Part shown: piece after piece, positions 31,523 to 32,843 of the stretch | Position numbering within the stretch: the stretch's first letter is position 1 | How the letters are laid out: each line of letters starts with the position of its first letter | Assembly (NCBI GenBank): GCA_029552125.1 | Contig: JAKPEE010000071.1 | Location: forward strand, 1 to 32,843 | Direction of reading: 5' to 3' | DNA length: 32,843 nucleotides | Source of the DNA: Bacillota bacterium | GTDB taxonomy: Bacteria; Bacillota; Dethiobacteria; DTU022 | The notes under the pieces: model-generated | Databases searched by the model: none | What the model was told of the DNA's origin: nothing | Seen by the model: the letters and a program-made list of their open reading frames with translations, nothing else | Made by a program: the position numbers and the translations under genes

Positions 31523-32704
31523 GTGAGTTTGCGGTATGCGGTGTTGGGAGCGGGGCGCCAGGGTACGGCGGCGGCTTACGACATGGCCAAATTTGGAGAC
31601 GCTGAACTGGTCAAGGTAGGCGACGTCAACCTGGATGCTGCCGAAAAATCAGCAGCGCGAGTGAATCAATTGCTGGGCCGGGAGATCGCCCGGCCGGTAA
31701 AGGTGGATGTAACCGACGAAGCCGGCCTGGTGGCGGCGCTGGAAGATGTGGACGCCTTCCTGAGCGCCGTGCCCTACTGGTTTAACCCCGGCATCGCCCG
31801 GGCGGCCATTAAGGCCCGGGCCAGCATGTGCGATCTTGGTGGAAATACGGGGCTGGTTTTTGAACAGCTTAAACTGGACCGGGAAGCTGAAGCAGCGGGG
31901 ATTAGCATGGTCCCCGATTGCGGGCAGGTTCCGGGCATGGGCACCTCCCTGGCCGCCTATGCCATAAGCTTTTTTGATCAACCGGAAGAGATCTATATCT
32001 GGGACGGGGGCATCGCCCAGAAGCCGCGCCCGCCCTTTAATTACTACCTTACCTTTAACATAGCCGGCCTGACTAACGAGTATTACGGCACTACCCATTT
32101 CCTGCGCGACGGAAAAATTGTCGAAATGCCCCTGTTCACCGAGGAGGAATATGAGCTGGTTGATTTCCCCGAGCCCATCGGCACCCTGGAGGCTTTCGTT
32201 ACCGCCGGCGGTACTTCCACCGCACCCTGGACCTATGAGGGCAAGCTGAAAACCTACCAGAATAAAACGCTGCGCTACCGGGGCCATTTTCAGCAGTGGA
32301 AGACCCTGATCGATATCGGCTTCCTGGAAGAGGAGCCGGTGGAGCTGGGCGGCGGAGTAAAGGTATCGCCGCGCCATGTTCTGCATACTCTTTTTGAGCC
32401 GAAACTGGCTCCTCAACCCGGCGATAAAGATCTGGTCATCATACGCATTAGAGGCACCGGGATAAAGGACGGCCGCAAAGCCGAGGTGGTGCTGGACGTG
32501 ATCGATTACTTCGATGAAGCCACCGGGTTTACGGCCATGGAGCGGACCACGGGATGGCATGCTTCGATAGTAGCTATCCTGATGGCGAAAGGGATAACCC
32601 CCCGGGGAGCAAAACCTGTAGAGATCGCCGTCCCCGGCCCCCTCTTTGCCGGGGAAATGGAAAAAAGAGGTCTGCCCCTGGAAGAACGTTTTAGCTATCT
32701 TTAA
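31523..32704 (+). CDS. Saccharopine-dehydrogenase-family enzyme, lysine 6-dehydrogenase-like
   Basis: A 393-residue NAD(P)-dependent oxidoreductase. The Rossmann fold begins VLGAGRQGTAAAYDMAKFG, with the family's VDAFLSAVPYWFNPGIARAA and SMCDLGGNTGLV. Two stretches match the Geobacillus L-lysine 6-dehydrogenase closely from memory: PLFTEEEYELVDFPEPIGTL with TAGGTSTAPWTYEGKLKT, then NKTLRYRGHFQQWKTLIDIG. The close VPGPLFAGEMEKRGLPLEER is also shared. It would deaminate the epsilon-amine of lysine or a related amino acid. GTG 31523 follows GGGAG with an 8-base spacer; the GTG at 31514 overlaps that site. It lies 130 bases after the MttB-family gene in the same direction, so the two may work on the same nitrogen compound. 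Confidence 0.85.
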   Translation: MSLRYAVLGAGRQGTAAAYDMAKFGDAELVKVGDVNLDAAEKSAARVNQLLGREIARPVKVDVTDEAGLVAALEDVDAFLSAVPYWFNPGIARAAIKARASMCDLGGNTGLVFEQLKLDREAEAAGISMVPDCGQVPGMGTSLAAYAISFFDQPEEIYIWDGGIAQKPRPPFNYYLTFNIAGLTNEYYGTTHFLRDGKIVEMPLFTEEEYELVDFPEPIGTLEAFVTAGGTSTAPWTYEGKLKTYQNKTLRYRGHFQQWKTLIDIGFLEEEPVELGGGVKVSPRHVLHTLFEPKLAPQPGDKDLVIIRIRGTGIKDGRKAEVVLDVIDYFDEATGFTAMERTTGWHASIVAILMAKGITPRGAKPVEIAVPGPLFAGEMEKRGLPLEERFSYL

Positions 32705-32768
32705 AGATTAAGATCTGGTAGGCGTGAAGGAACCCTATGAGTAAAATGTTAGCGGGGGGAGAGGATCG

Positions 32769-32789
32769 AAAAAACCTGCTTTAAGCAGG
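32769..32789 (-). terminator. Minus-strand terminator at the right edge
   Basis: CCTGCTT-T-AAGCAGG (32775-32789) is a perfect seven-bp stem. On the plus strand it is preceded by six A (32769-32774), so on the minus strand it is followed by six T. It would terminate a minus-strand gene that lies beyond the window. The 65 bases between the dehydrogenase stop and this site hold only a 15-codon frame of doubtful value. Confidence 0.6.
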
Positions 32790-32843
32790 AAAAGAGAGAC
32801 CTCGTTCCAGAAGGTATAGGTTTGAGAAACAACACCCAGGAAA

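Overview
The window reads as chromosomal DNA from an anaerobic, spore-former-type Firmicute (Clostridia, Peptococcaceae/Desulfotomaculum-Pelotomaculum-like). This is inferred from strong GGAGG ribosome sites, frequent GTG/TTG starts, mid-50s % G+C by eye, and a gene set rich in CoA-thioester chemistry: acyl-CoA dehydrogenase, CoA-transferase, NDP-forming acyl-CoA synthetase, butyrate kinase, phosphate butyryltransferase and a non-pyrrolysine MttB homologue. There are no rRNA or tRNA genes, no CRISPR array and no complete insertion sequence. Species cannot be fixed from the sequence alone.

Layout. 1-257 is the broken 3' end of an unrecognised gene. 254-2828 (minus) is a zinc-type ABC importer, znuA-znuC-znuB, with a consensus promoter and a TGCAA-N5-TTGCA operator-like dyad. 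3232-4437 is an acyl-CoA dehydrogenase behind its own promoter and two palindromes. 4788-5978 is an ornithine-aminotransferase-like enzyme. 6065-9594 (minus) holds an SCP2 sterol-carrier protein and a transporter-GDPD-HAD phosphatase operon that looks like glycerophosphodiester salvage. 9595-10126 keeps only the last ~50 codons of a dead mscS gene. 10127-11140 carries two multi-zinc-ribbon proteins. 11275-13146 is a CoA-transferase fused to a GNAT acetyltransferase.

The stretch 13316-19460 is the most suggestive. An acyltransferase, an MshA-like glycosyltransferase and a PIG-L/LmbE deacetylase form a tight operon. A metallo-beta-lactamase hydrolase and a membrane-protein/winged-helix pair separate it from an inositol-3-phosphate synthase. 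Together these could make glucosaminyl-inositol, the backbone of mycothiol, which is not expected in a Firmicute.

19559-21550 (minus) is a 2,4-dienoyl-CoA-reductase-like flavoprotein. 21791-26888 carries dinB (translesion polymerase), an NDP-forming acyl-CoA synthetase, a YedK/HMCES-type abasic-site protein and a SprT-like metalloprotease. The last two resemble the eukaryotic HMCES/SPRTN crosslink pair. 26982-27263 (minus) is a small membrane-protein gene interrupted by an in-frame TAG.

The right end has butyrate kinase and phosphate butyryltransferase, then an MttB-family methyltransferase and a lysine-6-dehydrogenase-like enzyme. A minus-oriented terminator at the extreme right suggests a minus-strand gene beyond the window.

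The theme is amino acid, quaternary amine and acyl-CoA catabolism, with a possible low-molecular-weight thiol or inositol glycoconjugate pathway and a small DNA-damage module. Functional assignments are by motif and remembered family sequence only; no database search was run.
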